Assembly (NCBI RefSeq): GCF_014269035.2
Contig: NZ_JABWRP020000002.1
Coordinates: 124,001 to 188,000, forward strand
DNA length: 64,000 bases
Direction of reading: 5' to 3'
Source of the DNA: Pseudomonas vlassakiae
GTDB lineage: Bacteria > Pseudomonadota > Gammaproteobacteria > Pseudomonadales > Pseudomonadaceae
Positions within the stretch are counted from its first letter, which is position 1, and every line of letters begins with the position of its first letter. The notes under the pieces are model-generated. The model made no database searches. It was not told the DNA's origin and saw only the letters and a list, made by a program, of their open reading frames with translations. Shown here piece by piece: positions 27,632 through 36,302 of this stretch. A program made the position numbers and the translations under genes.

Positions 27632-27706
27632 AGGGGCGTCGCCAAGCGGTAAGGCAGCAGGTTTTGATCCTGCCATGCGTTGGTTCGAATCCAGCCGCCC
27701 CTGCCA
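27632..27706 (+). tRNA. tRNA-Gln (anticodon TTG)
   Basis: Acceptor stem AGGGGCG (27632-27638) pairs with CGCCCCT (27696-27702), followed by G and an encoded CCA. Anticodon stem GCAGG/CCTGC (27657-27661, 27669-27673) encloses a TTTTGAT loop, placing anticodon TTG at 27664-27666. The T-loop GTTCGAATC is canonical. A promoter-like TTTACA lies about 100 bp upstream. It is a lone tRNA. Confidence 0.96.
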
Positions 27707-27779
27707 TTTTTCTCTTCAGTTGGAAAATTTCTCAATCAGTGCAGACGACCGTCAGCGCTGGTTTTGTCGTTTCTGTTCC

Positions 27780-27914
27780 CTGCACCGGCCCCTTCGCGGC
27801 GGTTCGACGCCTCGATAAACCCGCTGCCACAGGTACCGCGCTGCGTTCAAGGGCGGGGATATCACTGTGGGGGAGGTTATCGAGGCGTCGAACCGCCGCG
27901 AAGAGGCCGGTGCA
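27780..27914. repeat. Long inverted repeat downstream of tRNA-Gln
   Basis: Arms 27780-27820 and 27875-27914 are about 40 bp each and complementary apart from one mismatch and one extra base; the core is GGTTCGACGCCTCGATAA. They enclose 54 bp containing CGCTGCCACAGG-like REP remnants. This looks like a mirrored REP doublet and could form a long hairpin ending the tRNA transcript or the convergent hybrid-kinase transcript. No gene is seen in 27707-27925. Confidence 0.8.
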
Positions 27915-27925
27915 GGAAAACGACT

Positions 27926-30313
27926 CTAACCGGGTGCGCGCAGCAGTTCATTCAACATCCTGGCCAGTTCATCGGCCTGCACCGGCTTCTGCATCACCAG
28001 GCTCCCCGGTAATTCCAGCCCTTGCAGTTCCGCATACCCGGTCAGGAACACCACCGGCAATTGCGGATAGCGGTCGCGTGCCGCCATGGCCAGTTGCCCG
28101 CCATTGAATTCGGGCATGGCAAAGTCGGTCAGTAGCAGGTCGATATCGTCGTCCAGCAAGGCCAGCGCCTGCTCCCCGCTGTGCGCTTGGCGCACCTGGT
28201 AGCCGTACTGGCGCAGCACGTCACCGAGCAGGTCGCGCACCAGGTGATCGTCATCCACCAGCAGCACCGTGCGGTCCCTGCCACTGTCGTCGATGGTCAG
28301 TGCGGCGATCGGCGCGACGGGATCGATGGCCACCTCCTGCTTCACTGCCGGCAAGTACACCGCCACCAGAGTGCCATGCCCAGGCTCGGTATCGATGCGC
28401 ACACCGCCACCGGACTGCTTGGCGAAGCCGAACACCTGGGCCAGGCCCAGGCCAGAGCCCTTGCCGATGTCCTTGGTGGTGAAGAACGGCTCGAACACCT
28501 TGGCCAGCACCTCTTCGTTCATGCCACAGCCGGTGTCGCGAATGCTCAGCATCACGTACTCGCCGGGCTCCGGGTCTTCCGGGCGCTGCGGGCTGGCGCT
28601 GATGCGTGTGTTGCGGGTCGACAGGGTCAACTGGCCACCTTCAGGCATGGCGTCGCGGGCGTTGATCGCCAGGTTGAGGATGATCATCTCGGTCTGGGTC
28701 GGGTCGGTCAGCGCCTGCCACAGGCTATGGTCCAGGTCCAGGCGCACGCGGATATTGCCGCCGAGGGTGCGGCGCAGCAGTTCTTCCAGGCCGGTAAGGG
28801 TGCGGTTCAGGTTCAGCGGCACCGGCTCCAGGCGCTGGCGACGGGAGAACGCGAGCAGTTGCGAGGTCAGCTTGGCGCCGCGGTCACCGGCTTCGCGGAT
28901 ATGCGTGAGGCGGCTGCGGGCCTTGGCCAGGTCCCCCTTGGCCAGGTCGCGCTCCAGGAAGCTGGCGCCGGTGAGGATGACCGTGAGCAGGTTGTTGAAA
29001 TCGTGGGCGACCCCGGCAGTGAGCTGGCCGACGGCCTCCAGCCGCTGCATTTGCTGCAGTGCCGCCTCGATGCGTTCGCGCTCGGCGATCTGTTCGCGCA
29101 GGCGGTTGTTGGCTTCGGCCAGGCCCAGGGCGGTTTCCCGTTCGCTGGTGATGTCCCGCGCGACCACGTAGAGCAGGGTATCTTCCGGTACCACGACCCA
29201 GGACAGCCAGCGCAACTGGCCGCCCGCGTGCTGGATGCGGCCGACGAAGCGCGCACTGGTGCGGCCATGGGCGAGGGCGGCCAGTTCGGTCAGCAGCGCT
29301 TCCTGATCCGCCTCAGGCAGCAGGTGCAGCAGCGAAGCCTGGCTCAGACGCTCGCGGGAAAAGCCCAGGCTGGCCTCCCAGGCCGGGTTGAGGGCCACCG
29401 GGGTCAGGTCCTTGTTGAGCACGGCGAGCAAGTCCTGCGACAGCTCCCAGGCGCGGTCGCGCTCACGGGTACGGCGCTCGACCCGTTCGCCGAGCATCTC
29501 GTTGAGCTGCTTGAGTGCCAGGGTCGCCTGGCGTTGGGTATGGATGTCCTGCAATACACCGGTAAACCGCGTGCACTGGCCATCGACGAACTGGCACTGG
29601 CCGCTGCTGAGCAGCCAGCGCGGTTCCAGGCCATGAGGTTGGGCAATGCGGAACTCGACCCGGTACAGGCCGTCGCTGTCCGGGCGCATGGCCTGCTCGA
29701 CGGCCTCGCGCACCTTGGCGCGGTCGTCGGGGTAGATGCCGGCGTAGAACACCTCAAGGCTCATCTCGGTCTCGGCCGGCAGGCCGAAGAGGGTCTTGCA
29801 GCGCACGTCCCACACCAGGTGGCCTTGTTGGGGCCGGAAGTCCCAGGTGCCCATGCCGGCGGCATCGATGGCAATGCGCGCGCGTGCCTCGACATCAGCC
29901 AGGGCTTCCTCGGCACGGCGCCGGCGCTGGCGTTCCTGCACTTCGGACAAGGCCCTGCGCACGGCCTTGGGCAACAGCGGCAGGTTCTTCTTCAGCACAT
30001 AATCGGTGGCGCCCAGGCGAATCATCTCGACCGCATGCTCTTCGCCATAGATGCCCGAGAGGAAGATGAACGGCGTGTCTGGCGCCAGGCGCTGGGCGAT
30101 GGCCAGCACTTCGGTACCGGACGACCCGGGCAGTACGCAGTCGCACAGGATCAGGTCGAAACTGCCTTCAAGCAGGGCGTGCTCGACCCCGACATGGTCG
30201 AAAACCAGCTGCGATTGCACCTGCAATCCGCTGCGCTCCAGGCGCATCAGGGTCAGCTCGGCGTCCATCGAGCTGTCTTCGACCATCAGCAACTTGAGTG
30301 GTGTGGGCAACAT
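27926..30313 (-). CDS. Hybrid sensor histidine kinase/response regulator
   Basis: 795 residues from ATG 30313 (MLPTPLKLLMVEDSSMD); an in-frame GTG at 30340 is the alternative and overlaps the upstream gene. Order: N-terminal receiver (Asp in LILCDCVLPG), two PAS-like domains (about 145-270 and 300-410), HisKA with GVAHDFNNLLTVI, HATPase_c (NARDAMPEGG, GSGLGLAQVFGF) and a C-terminal receiver with LLLTDFAMPEFNGG. No membrane helix, so cytoplasmic. The receiver-first layout suits a kinase that takes input from another histidine kinase, here probably the phytochrome two genes upstream. Confidence 0.9.
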   Translation of the reverse strand: MLPTPLKLLMVEDSSMDAELTLMRLERSGLQVQSQLVFDHVGVEHALLEGSFDLILCDCVLPGSSGTEVLAIAQRLAPDTPFIFLSGIYGEEHAVEMIRLGATDYVLKKNLPLLPKAVRRALSEVQERQRRRRAEEALADVEARARIAIDAAGMGTWDFRPQQGHLVWDVRCKTLFGLPAETEMSLEVFYAGIYPDDRAKVREAVEQAMRPDSDGLYRVEFRIAQPHGLEPRWLLSSGQCQFVDGQCTRFTGVLQDIHTQRQATLALKQLNEMLGERVERRTRERDRAWELSQDLLAVLNKDLTPVALNPAWEASLGFSRERLSQASLLHLLPEADQEALLTELAALAHGRTSARFVGRIQHAGGQLRWLSWVVVPEDTLLYVVARDITSERETALGLAEANNRLREQIAERERIEAALQQMQRLEAVGQLTAGVAHDFNNLLTVILTGASFLERDLAKGDLAKARSRLTHIREAGDRGAKLTSQLLAFSRRQRLEPVPLNLNRTLTGLEELLRRTLGGNIRVRLDLDHSLWQALTDPTQTEMIILNLAINARDAMPEGGQLTLSTRNTRISASPQRPEDPEPGEYVMLSIRDTGCGMNEEVLAKVFEPFFTTKDIGKGSGLGLAQVFGFAKQSGGGVRIDTEPGHGTLVAVYLPAVKQEVAIDPVAPIAALTIDDSGRDRTVLLVDDDHLVRDLLGDVLRQYGYQVRQAHSGEQALALLDDDIDLLLTDFAMPEFNGGQLAMAARDRYPQLPVVFLTGYAELQGLELPGSLVMQKPVQADELARMLNELLRAPG

Positions 30314-30326
30314 CTCTGCGGGGGCC

Positions 30327-30788
30327 TCAGTGGCTGCCACGGCGGTTCAGGCGCAGCGAACCGGGAGGCGGTTCGTTGAGCACCGCCCAGAACACGCCAA
30401 GGTCGGAAATCGCCGCGACGAACTCCTTGAACTCCACGGGCTTGACCACATAGGCGTTGACCCCAAGCTCGTAGGCGCGCAGCAGGTCGGGCTCTTCCCG
30501 CGAGGAGGTCAGCATCACCGTGGGGATGCTGCGCAGCTCGGGCGTGCTACGCACCACCTTGAGCACTTCCAGGCCGTCGACTTTCGGCAGCTTGAGGTCC
30601 AGCAGCAGGACGGCCGGGTTGCCGTCGGCACGCTCGTGGTAAGTGTTGCGGCGCAACAGGTAGTCGAGGGCATCGGCGCCGTCGCGCAGGACGATCACTT
30701 CGTTGGCCAGCTGGCTGCGTTCCAGGGCCAGGAGCGTCAGCTCCAGGTCCCGGGGGTTGTCTTCGACCAGCAAGATTGGTTTGAGCAT
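30327..30788 (-). CDS. Single-domain response regulator (Rcp1-type)
   Basis: 153 residues, one receiver domain with acidic pocket VEDNPRD, phosphoacceptor D64 in LLLDLKLPKVDG and Lys in YVVKPVEF. This subfamily accompanies bacterial phytochromes. It sits 15 bp after the bacteriophytochrome gene, and its end overlaps the upstream part of the hybrid-kinase gene, so a phytochrome to regulator to hybrid-kinase relay is likely (inference). Confidence 0.92.
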   Translation of the reverse strand: MLKPILLVEDNPRDLELTLLALERSQLANEVIVLRDGADALDYLLRRNTYHERADGNPAVLLLDLKLPKVDGLEVLKVVRSTPELRSIPTVMLTSSREEPDLLRAYELGVNAYVVKPVEFKEFVAAISDLGVFWAVLNEPPPGSLRLNRRGSH

Positions 30789-30803
30789 GGTGATACGGGT
30801 ACC

Positions 30804-33053
30804 TCAGGTGGTTGCCGGGTGACGGGGCAGGGTGAAGTAGAAGCAGGCACCCTGGTCGACATGGCCTTCGGCCCAGACTCGCCCGTCATGACGCTCGATG
30901 ATCCGCCGCACGCTGGCCAGGCCGATCCCGGTGCCTTCGAAGTCTTCCATGCGGTGCAGGCGCTGGAACACCCCGAACAGCTTGTTGGCGTAGGCCATAT
31001 CGAAGCCTACACCATTGTCGCGGATGTAGATCTGCGTCTCGTCGTGGTTTTGCTCGGATCCGATGGTGATGTGGGCGGGTTCACGGCCACGGGTGTACTT
31101 GATGGCGTTGGCGATCAGGTTGTGCAAGGCCAGGTTGATGAACGCCGGGTCGGCGATGACCTTGGGCAGCGGCGCGATATCCCAGACGATTTCGCGGCCT
31201 GCATAGTCCGGGGCCAGGTCCTGGCGGATGGCGTCGACCAGCGCATTGAGGTCGACATCCGACAGGCGCAGGGCCGAGCGGCCCATCTGCGAGAAATTGA
31301 GCAGGTTGTCGACCAGGCTGCCGGCAAAGCGCGCGGCTTCCTCGATGTGCTGCAGGAAGCGTTTACCGCGCTCGCTCAGGCCCTGGCCCTCGATCTCGCC
31401 GAGCAGCTCGGTGTAGCCGGCGATGTGGCGCAACGGGGCGCGCAGGTCATGGGACACACTGTAGGAGAAGGCTTCGAGTTCCTTGTTCGAGCGGCGCAGC
31501 TCGTTGGCCAGTTGCGCCAGCTCCTCGGCTTTGCGCAGCACGATACCCAGCACTGCCGTGCGCAATTCGAGCACGCCTTCGATGACCAGCGATTCCCAGG
31601 GGGCGCTGTAGCCGCTGATCTGTTCTCGCCAGCGCTCGAAACTGTGCCGCGGGTTGAGCGTACCCTGGGCATCGATCTGCTTGTCGGGGCGCCCGGCCCA
31701 GTCAACGGTACGCACCTGCTCGGGGCGGAACCATAGCAGGTAGTGCGAGTGGATCTGCGAGATGGCCACGGCCAGCACGCCGCCGGCATAGGCGGCCAGT
31801 TCTGGCAGTTCATCGATGTCACGGCGCAGGTTGTCGCTGTGGAATACCGTTTCTTCGCCGCGCTGTTCCAGCCAGTGCACCAGGGCCGTGACCTGCGCCG
31901 CAGGCGGGGTCTGGCCGATCAGCTCGCAGCGCTCGGCGGAGATGATCGCCGCGCCGCTGGCGCCAGCGAATGCCAGCAGCACCTCGGGCAAGTCGCACAG
32001 GCCATCGCTGACGCTGTCGTGGTCGGCCATCGACGAGATCATGCGCACGATGTGCTGGCGCAGCTCCAGCAAGTGGCGGGTCTTGGCGTGCGATTCGCGG
32101 CTTTCGATCTGCAGCGACAGCACGCTGGCCAGCAGTTCGCAGGCCGTGCGGGTGCGAAACTCGACCGCGCGCGGCTGGGCGTGGTGGCAGGAGATCAGGC
32201 CCCAGAGCTGGCCATCGACCACGATCGACAATGACATCGAAGCCAGGGTGCCCATGTTGCGCATGTACTGCAGGTGCACCGGCGACACGCTGCGCAGGGC
32301 GGCGAAGCTCATGTCCAGGGGCTTGCCAGTGCGCGGGTTGTTCGCCGGCAGGAGGGGGGAGGCGCGGTAGTTGGCATCTTCGATCACGCGGATGCGATTG
32401 ACCCGGTACAGGTCGCGGGCCTGGCGCGGGATGTCCGTCGCGGGGAAGCGCAGGCCAAGGTAACTCGGGTAACCGGCGTCGGCCAGTTCGGCGAGCACGT
32501 GGCCATTGCCCTCGGCGTCGAAGCGGTAGGCCAGGACCCGACCGAAGCCGGTGATGCGCTTGACTTGCATCACGCATTGCTGGAGCAGCTCTTCGAGGCT
32601 GTCGGCGTTGTGCAGGCTGCTGACGAACCCGCGCACCAGTGGGTAGTAGTCGCCCTGGTCGGTCACGTCCGCAGGCAGGCGGAAGGGTTCGAACTCGGCG
32701 ATCAGCACCTGGTCGTGACGGTGGGTCAGCAGGCGCAGTGTGTCGCTGCACGGCGCGCCCTCGCGCAAGCGCACATCGCCGATGTGGAACGGGAACGCTT
32801 CGTCGTCCGGCAGGCGTTCGAGCTGGGCGCGGAGGTCGAAGCGCTCGCTGACCAAGTCAGCGAAGGTACAGCCGATCAGCTCCCTGGCCGGTACACCCAA
32901 CCAGCGCTCGATGTTCTCGCTGGCCTGGAGGATACGCAGGTCGTGTTCATCCAGCACCAGCAGAAAGCCGTGCGGCTGGATACTGCCGGGCACCTGGATC
33001 GGCTCTTCGGCGCAGCGCTCCACGGCGGCGTCGAGCGCTTTGTCTGCAGTCAT
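30804..33053 (-). CDS. bphP: Bacteriophytochrome photoreceptor histidine kinase
   Basis: 749 residues. Red/far-red light sensor: PAS-GAF-PHY photosensory module then HisKA and HATPase_c. The biliverdin-binding cysteine is C14, in CAEEPIQVPGSIQPHG. GAF carries the chromophore-pocket motif DIPRQARDLY, and the PHY tongue carries PRHSFERWRE. The kinase part has YSVSHDLRAPLRHI, DNGVGFDM and GTGIGLASVRRI. No heme oxygenase (bphO) gene is next to it, so biliverdin must come from a gene elsewhere. First gene of a three-gene minus-strand operon. Confidence 0.95.
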   Translation of the reverse strand: MTADKALDAAVERCAEEPIQVPGSIQPHGFLLVLDEHDLRILQASENIERWLGVPARELIGCTFADLVSERFDLRAQLERLPDDEAFPFHIGDVRLREGAPCSDTLRLLTHRHDQVLIAEFEPFRLPADVTDQGDYYPLVRGFVSSLHNADSLEELLQQCVMQVKRITGFGRVLAYRFDAEGNGHVLAELADAGYPSYLGLRFPATDIPRQARDLYRVNRIRVIEDANYRASPLLPANNPRTGKPLDMSFAALRSVSPVHLQYMRNMGTLASMSLSIVVDGQLWGLISCHHAQPRAVEFRTRTACELLASVLSLQIESRESHAKTRHLLELRQHIVRMISSMADHDSVSDGLCDLPEVLLAFAGASGAAIISAERCELIGQTPPAAQVTALVHWLEQRGEETVFHSDNLRRDIDELPELAAYAGGVLAVAISQIHSHYLLWFRPEQVRTVDWAGRPDKQIDAQGTLNPRHSFERWREQISGYSAPWESLVIEGVLELRTAVLGIVLRKAEELAQLANELRRSNKELEAFSYSVSHDLRAPLRHIAGYTELLGEIEGQGLSERGKRFLQHIEEAARFAGSLVDNLLNFSQMGRSALRLSDVDLNALVDAIRQDLAPDYAGREIVWDIAPLPKVIADPAFINLALHNLIANAIKYTRGREPAHITIGSEQNHDETQIYIRDNGVGFDMAYANKLFGVFQRLHRMEDFEGTGIGLASVRRIIERHDGRVWAEGHVDQGACFYFTLPRHPATT

Positions 33054-33323
33054 TGGTGGAAACGCTCCTGTGAAGTTCTTCCATGCATGCCGCCGGCAAC
33101 GGACGCTGGCGGTTGGCTACCGGCCACCCTAGCAGAATGCCGATCGCTTTGTCGGCCCATGGCCATTGGAGGCATGGGATGGCCCGGGGTTCGCCGGGGT
33201 TGGGAAATTTCTTGCTGGCCCCCTACCGCTTTGGCGTTAGCACAAAAGAATGGCACCCAGCCATCACGGTTCTGCCACCTGCTGCTACGCTCAGAATCAC
33301 ACGATAGAAACAAGGAACATCCA

Positions 33324-33851
33324 GTGACGGAACGCTTTCTGGCCGCGCTGTTTGGCCTGTTGTTGAGCGGCAGTGCCGTAGCGGCGGACTTCCTGGTCGA
33401 GGTGCGGGTACTGGTGCAGCGCGGCTGCATGCTGATTACCCAGCAGCGTGACGCGGGCGCCCAGGCCCTGGGTCGGATCGACCTGGGTGCTGCCGCACGC
33501 CTGGACGGCCCGGATGCGCCATTGAGTGGCGTATTGCTCAGCCAGCGCCCGCCACGGCTCGAGTGCAACCCTGACACAGCTTACCAAGTGCGCGTCGACG
33601 GTGGCCAGCATGGCGGCGTCGGCGAGCTGCGCTTTCTCGCCAGCGACGACACCAAGGCCAGACCGATCCCCTATCGGCTGTTCCGTGATGCCGCCTGGCG
33701 CGAGCCGGTGGTTGTCGGTGAAGCGCATGCCGCGCGTGTGCCGGATACCGGGTCGGTCGAGCTGCCGCTCTACGCCCGCATCGACAAGCTGGCCTGGGTG
33801 CCCCGCGCCGGCCAGTACGCCGACCGGCTCAAAGTCACGGTCACCTGGTAG
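33324..33851 (+). CDS. Spore-coat-U (SCPU) pilus subunit 1
   Basis: 175 residues from GTG 33324 with AAGGA upstream; the frame continues far upstream only as a shadow of bphP. A signal peptide (FLAALFGLLLSGSAVAA) is followed by one SCPU domain, with an early Cys in RGCML and the C-terminal strand YADRLKVTVTW. First gene of an archaic (Csu-like) chaperone-usher operon. It is more divergent than subunits 3 and 4, so probably a minor or adaptor pilin. Confidence 0.85.
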   Translation: MTERFLAALFGLLLSGSAVAADFLVEVRVLVQRGCMLITQQRDAGAQALGRIDLGAAARLDGPDAPLSGVLLSQRPPRLECNPDTAYQVRVDGGQHGGVGELRFLASDDTKARPIPYRLFRDAAWREPVVVGEAHAARVPDTGSVELPLYARIDKLAWVPRAGQYADRLKVTVTW

Positions 33852-33865
33852 CGAGGCACCGGCAC

Positions 33866-34405
33866 ATGTTGAACCGTACTTCGATCCTGCTGCTCAGCCT
33901 TGGCCCATTGCTGTTGCCCAGTGGCGGGGCACATGGCACCACCACAGGGTTCATCCAGGCGCGGCTGGTGATCAGCGCTGCCTGCCAGATCAACAGCGGT
34001 GACCAGCCGCCAGCCACGCTGGGCAATCCAGGCCTGATGGATTTCGGCGAGCGCGGCCCGAACTGGGACACGCCGCTGCGCAGTCGGGTCGACGAGGCGG
34101 GTGGCGAGGGCAGTTTGCGGATCAGTTGCACGCCAGAGGTGCGGGCGTTCAATGTGCGCATCAACGGTGGCCTCAATGGCGACGATGGCGTCCGTCGTCT
34201 CAGCAATGGCCGAGAAATGATCCCCTATCAACTGGCAGTCGACCCGGGTGGCAACAGCCGCTACGGCATCGGCCAGGCCCGTGCCTTTACCGTCAGCAGT
34301 TCCGAGCAGATCCCTATTCCCATCTACGGTGTGGTAGTGGCGCAGCCGCGCGCACTGCCGGCTGGGCTGTACCGCGACACCCTGAGAGTGACCCTGGACT
34401 GGTAA
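33866..34405 (+). CDS. Spore-coat-U (SCPU) pilus subunit 2
   Basis: 179 residues; signal peptide (SILLLSLGPLLLPSGGAHG), then an SCPU domain with AACQINSG near the N-terminus and GLYRDTLRVTLDW at the end. 14 bp after subunit 1. Probably a minor pilin comparable with CsuA or CsuB. Confidence 0.85.
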   Translation: MLNRTSILLLSLGPLLLPSGGAHGTTTGFIQARLVISAACQINSGDQPPATLGNPGLMDFGERGPNWDTPLRSRVDEAGGEGSLRISCTPEVRAFNVRINGGLNGDDGVRRLSNGREMIPYQLAVDPGGNSRYGIGQARAFTVSSSEQIPIPIYGVVVAQPRALPAGLYRDTLRVTLDW

Positions 34406-34424
34406 ACGACGCAAGGAGACTCCG

Positions 34425-34958
34425 ATGCGCACGACTTTTTCCCGTTGCATGCTCGCCGGCCTCGGCCTGGCCATGGCAGCTCACACCCAGGCCGCTACGG
34501 TGACCGGGACCATCTCCTCGACCCTGACCCTGACCTCGGCGTGCCAGGTCAACGGCGCTGGCGGTACCTCGGGGCTGAACTTCGGTACCCTGAACTTTGG
34601 CACCCAGGAAGCCCTGTTCACCACCGCCAATGCCCAGGTGCTGGGCGGTGGCGGTGGCGCCATGAGCATCCTCTGCTCGGCCGGCACAGTGCCGGCGATC
34701 CGTGTGCGTGCCGGGTCACATGATGGCCAGTCGACCGGCGGCACGCGTGCGCTGGCTGACGGCGCTGGCAATTTCGTGCCCTACGACTTCTACACCGATG
34801 CCGGGCGCACCACGCTGCTGGCCATCGACGGCACCATCACCTTGCCGACCAGCACTGGCGTGGCGCAGACCGTCAACCTGTATGGCCAGGCGCGGGGCAA
34901 GGCGGGCCTTCCTGCCGGGACGTACACCGACACCGTGGCAGTCGAGTTGTCGTTCTGA
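34425..34958 (+). CDS. Spore-coat-U (SCPU) pilus subunit 3, likely major pilin
   Basis: 177 residues with ribosome site AAGGAG. Signal peptide (LAGLGLAMAAHTQA), then the Gly/Thr-rich strand pattern of CsuA/B-type major pilins: TLTLTSACQVNG, LNFGTLNFGTQ and the C-terminal AGTYTDTVAVELSF. The short donor-strand region after the signal peptide (ATVTGTISSTLTLTS) is typical of the polymerising subunit. Confidence 0.85.
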   Translation: MRTTFSRCMLAGLGLAMAAHTQAATVTGTISSTLTLTSACQVNGAGGTSGLNFGTLNFGTQEALFTTANAQVLGGGGGAMSILCSAGTVPAIRVRAGSHDGQSTGGTRALADGAGNFVPYDFYTDAGRTTLLAIDGTITLPTSTGVAQTVNLYGQARGKAGLPAGTYTDTVAVELSF

Positions 34959-34961
34959 ACC

Positions 34962-35477
34962 ATGCTCAGCGCCATGCGTTACTGGCTCACGGGTTGCCTG
35001 ACGGGGCTCGGCATGTGGCTGCCCGTGCCCCTGGATGCCGCAACCAGCAGTACCTTCCAGGTCAGCGCGCAGGTCGTTGCCGGCTGCCTGGTGGTGGGCG
35101 GGGTGACCAGCTACGGCGCGCTCGATTACGGCACCCAGTCGGCACTGTCCACCGGCCTTCTCAGTACTTCGCTGGGCGGTGCCACGGTGACCTTCCAGTG
35201 CACCCCGGGGGTGACCATGAGCATGAGCCTGGACGGCGGCCAGAACAGCACCAGTGGTACGCGCAACCTCAAGCGTTCGGGCGGCACCCAGGTGCTGGCC
35301 TACCAGTTGTACCGGGACGCGGCCTACAGCCAGGTCCTGGGCATCGGCCAGAGCGTGACGGTGAGTTACACCGACGCCACGGCCATCAAGTTGCCGGTGT
35401 ATGGCCGTACCCAGTTGCCCGGCACTTTGCCGGCCGGGACCTACACCGATGTGGTGCAAGTGTCGGTGACCTGGTGA
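34962..35477 (+). CDS. Spore-coat-U (SCPU) pilus subunit 4
   Basis: 171 residues (ATG 34974 is an alternative start). Signal peptide then SCPU domain; it resembles subunit 3 in SYGALDYGTQSALS and AGTYTDVVQVSVTW, so it may be a second polymerising pilin. Starts three bases after the subunit 3 stop. Confidence 0.85.
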   Translation: MLSAMRYWLTGCLTGLGMWLPVPLDAATSSTFQVSAQVVAGCLVVGGVTSYGALDYGTQSALSTGLLSTSLGGATVTFQCTPGVTMSMSLDGGQNSTSGTRNLKRSGGTQVLAYQLYRDAAYSQVLGIGQSVTVSYTDATAIKLPVYGRTQLPGTLPAGTYTDVVQVSVTW

Positions 35478-35516
35478 GCACACCAGCACCCAAGAAAAAA
35501 GACCAAGGAGAGTGGC

Positions 35517-36293
35517 ATGGGGGGAGGCGCGAAGTGGGCGCAAGGTGCGGTCGGTCTGTTGCTGTTGGCGAGCCTGCCGGCAGGGGCGGCCACCTCGGTG
35601 CTGATCTGGCCGATCGACCCGGTGCTGGAGGCTGACCAGAAGGCCGGCGCCCTGTGGCTGGAGAATCGCGGCACGGCGCCGGCCAGCCTGCAGGTACGGG
35701 TGTTCGCCTGGCGCCAGGGTGACTATCAGGAGCAGTTCCAGGCCCAGCGCGAGATCATCGGCAGCCCGCCGGTGGCCACTATCGCCCCCGGGCAAAAGCA
35801 GCTGATCCGCCTGACCCGCACGGGCAGTTCGCCGGCCGGCCAGGAGCAGGCCTACCGCATCATCATCGATGAGATCCCCTCGCCGATGCCCACCGACACT
35901 GCCAGCCAGGGCACCACCGCAGCGATCCGCCTGCAGATGCGCTATTCGGTGCCGTTGTTCGTCTATGGCGAAGGCTTGTGGGGCAAGCCCGACCCGCAAG
36001 GCAAGCGCAACGCCGACAGCGTCGGCAAGCCGCAGCTCAGCTGGCGCGCGGTGACGGTGCAGGGCAAACCCTATGTGGAAATGCGCAATACCGGCCCGGT
36101 GCATGCGCGCCTGACCGATGTGGTGGTGCAGCAGGGTGGTCAGGGCAAACCCTTGGCCGAGGGCCTGCTTGGCTATGTGCTGCCCGGTGCCAGCATGCGC
36201 TGGCCGGCGCCAGTGGTGCCGAACGCGGGCAGCGTGATCAAGGGGAGGGTGAACGGCCAGGAGGTGGCCGAAGCGATCCGGCAAGGGCAATGA
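35517..36293 (+). CDS. Periplasmic pilus chaperone (CsuC-like)
   Basis: 258 residues; AAGGAGAG upstream. Signal peptide (GLLLLASLPAGAATS) followed by a PapD-type two-domain chaperone: IDPVLEADQKAGALWLENRG (N-terminal strand A1/B), the edge-strand IAPGQKQLIRLTR with the conserved basic anchor residues, and a C-terminal Ig-like domain. It delivers SCPU subunits to the usher encoded next. Confidence 0.92.
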   Translation: MGGGAKWAQGAVGLLLLASLPAGAATSVLIWPIDPVLEADQKAGALWLENRGTAPASLQVRVFAWRQGDYQEQFQAQREIIGSPPVATIAPGQKQLIRLTRTGSSPAGQEQAYRIIIDEIPSPMPTDTASQGTTAAIRLQMRYSVPLFVYGEGLWGKPDPQGKRNADSVGKPQLSWRAVTVQGKPYVEMRNTGPVHARLTDVVVQQGGQGKPLAEGLLGYVLPGASMRWPAPVVPNAGSVIKGRVNGQEVAEAIRQGQ

Positions 36294-36302
36294 GCCCGCT
36301 GA

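Noticed and set aside
27632..27706. tRNA-Gln as an integration site for the AT-rich island
   Set aside because: The island starts more than 13 kb away, and no integrase or repeated tRNA 3' end is present near either.
27555..28107. Frames running through tRNA-Gln and the inverted repeat
   Set aside because: They include the tRNA and palindromic repeat sequence; not coding.
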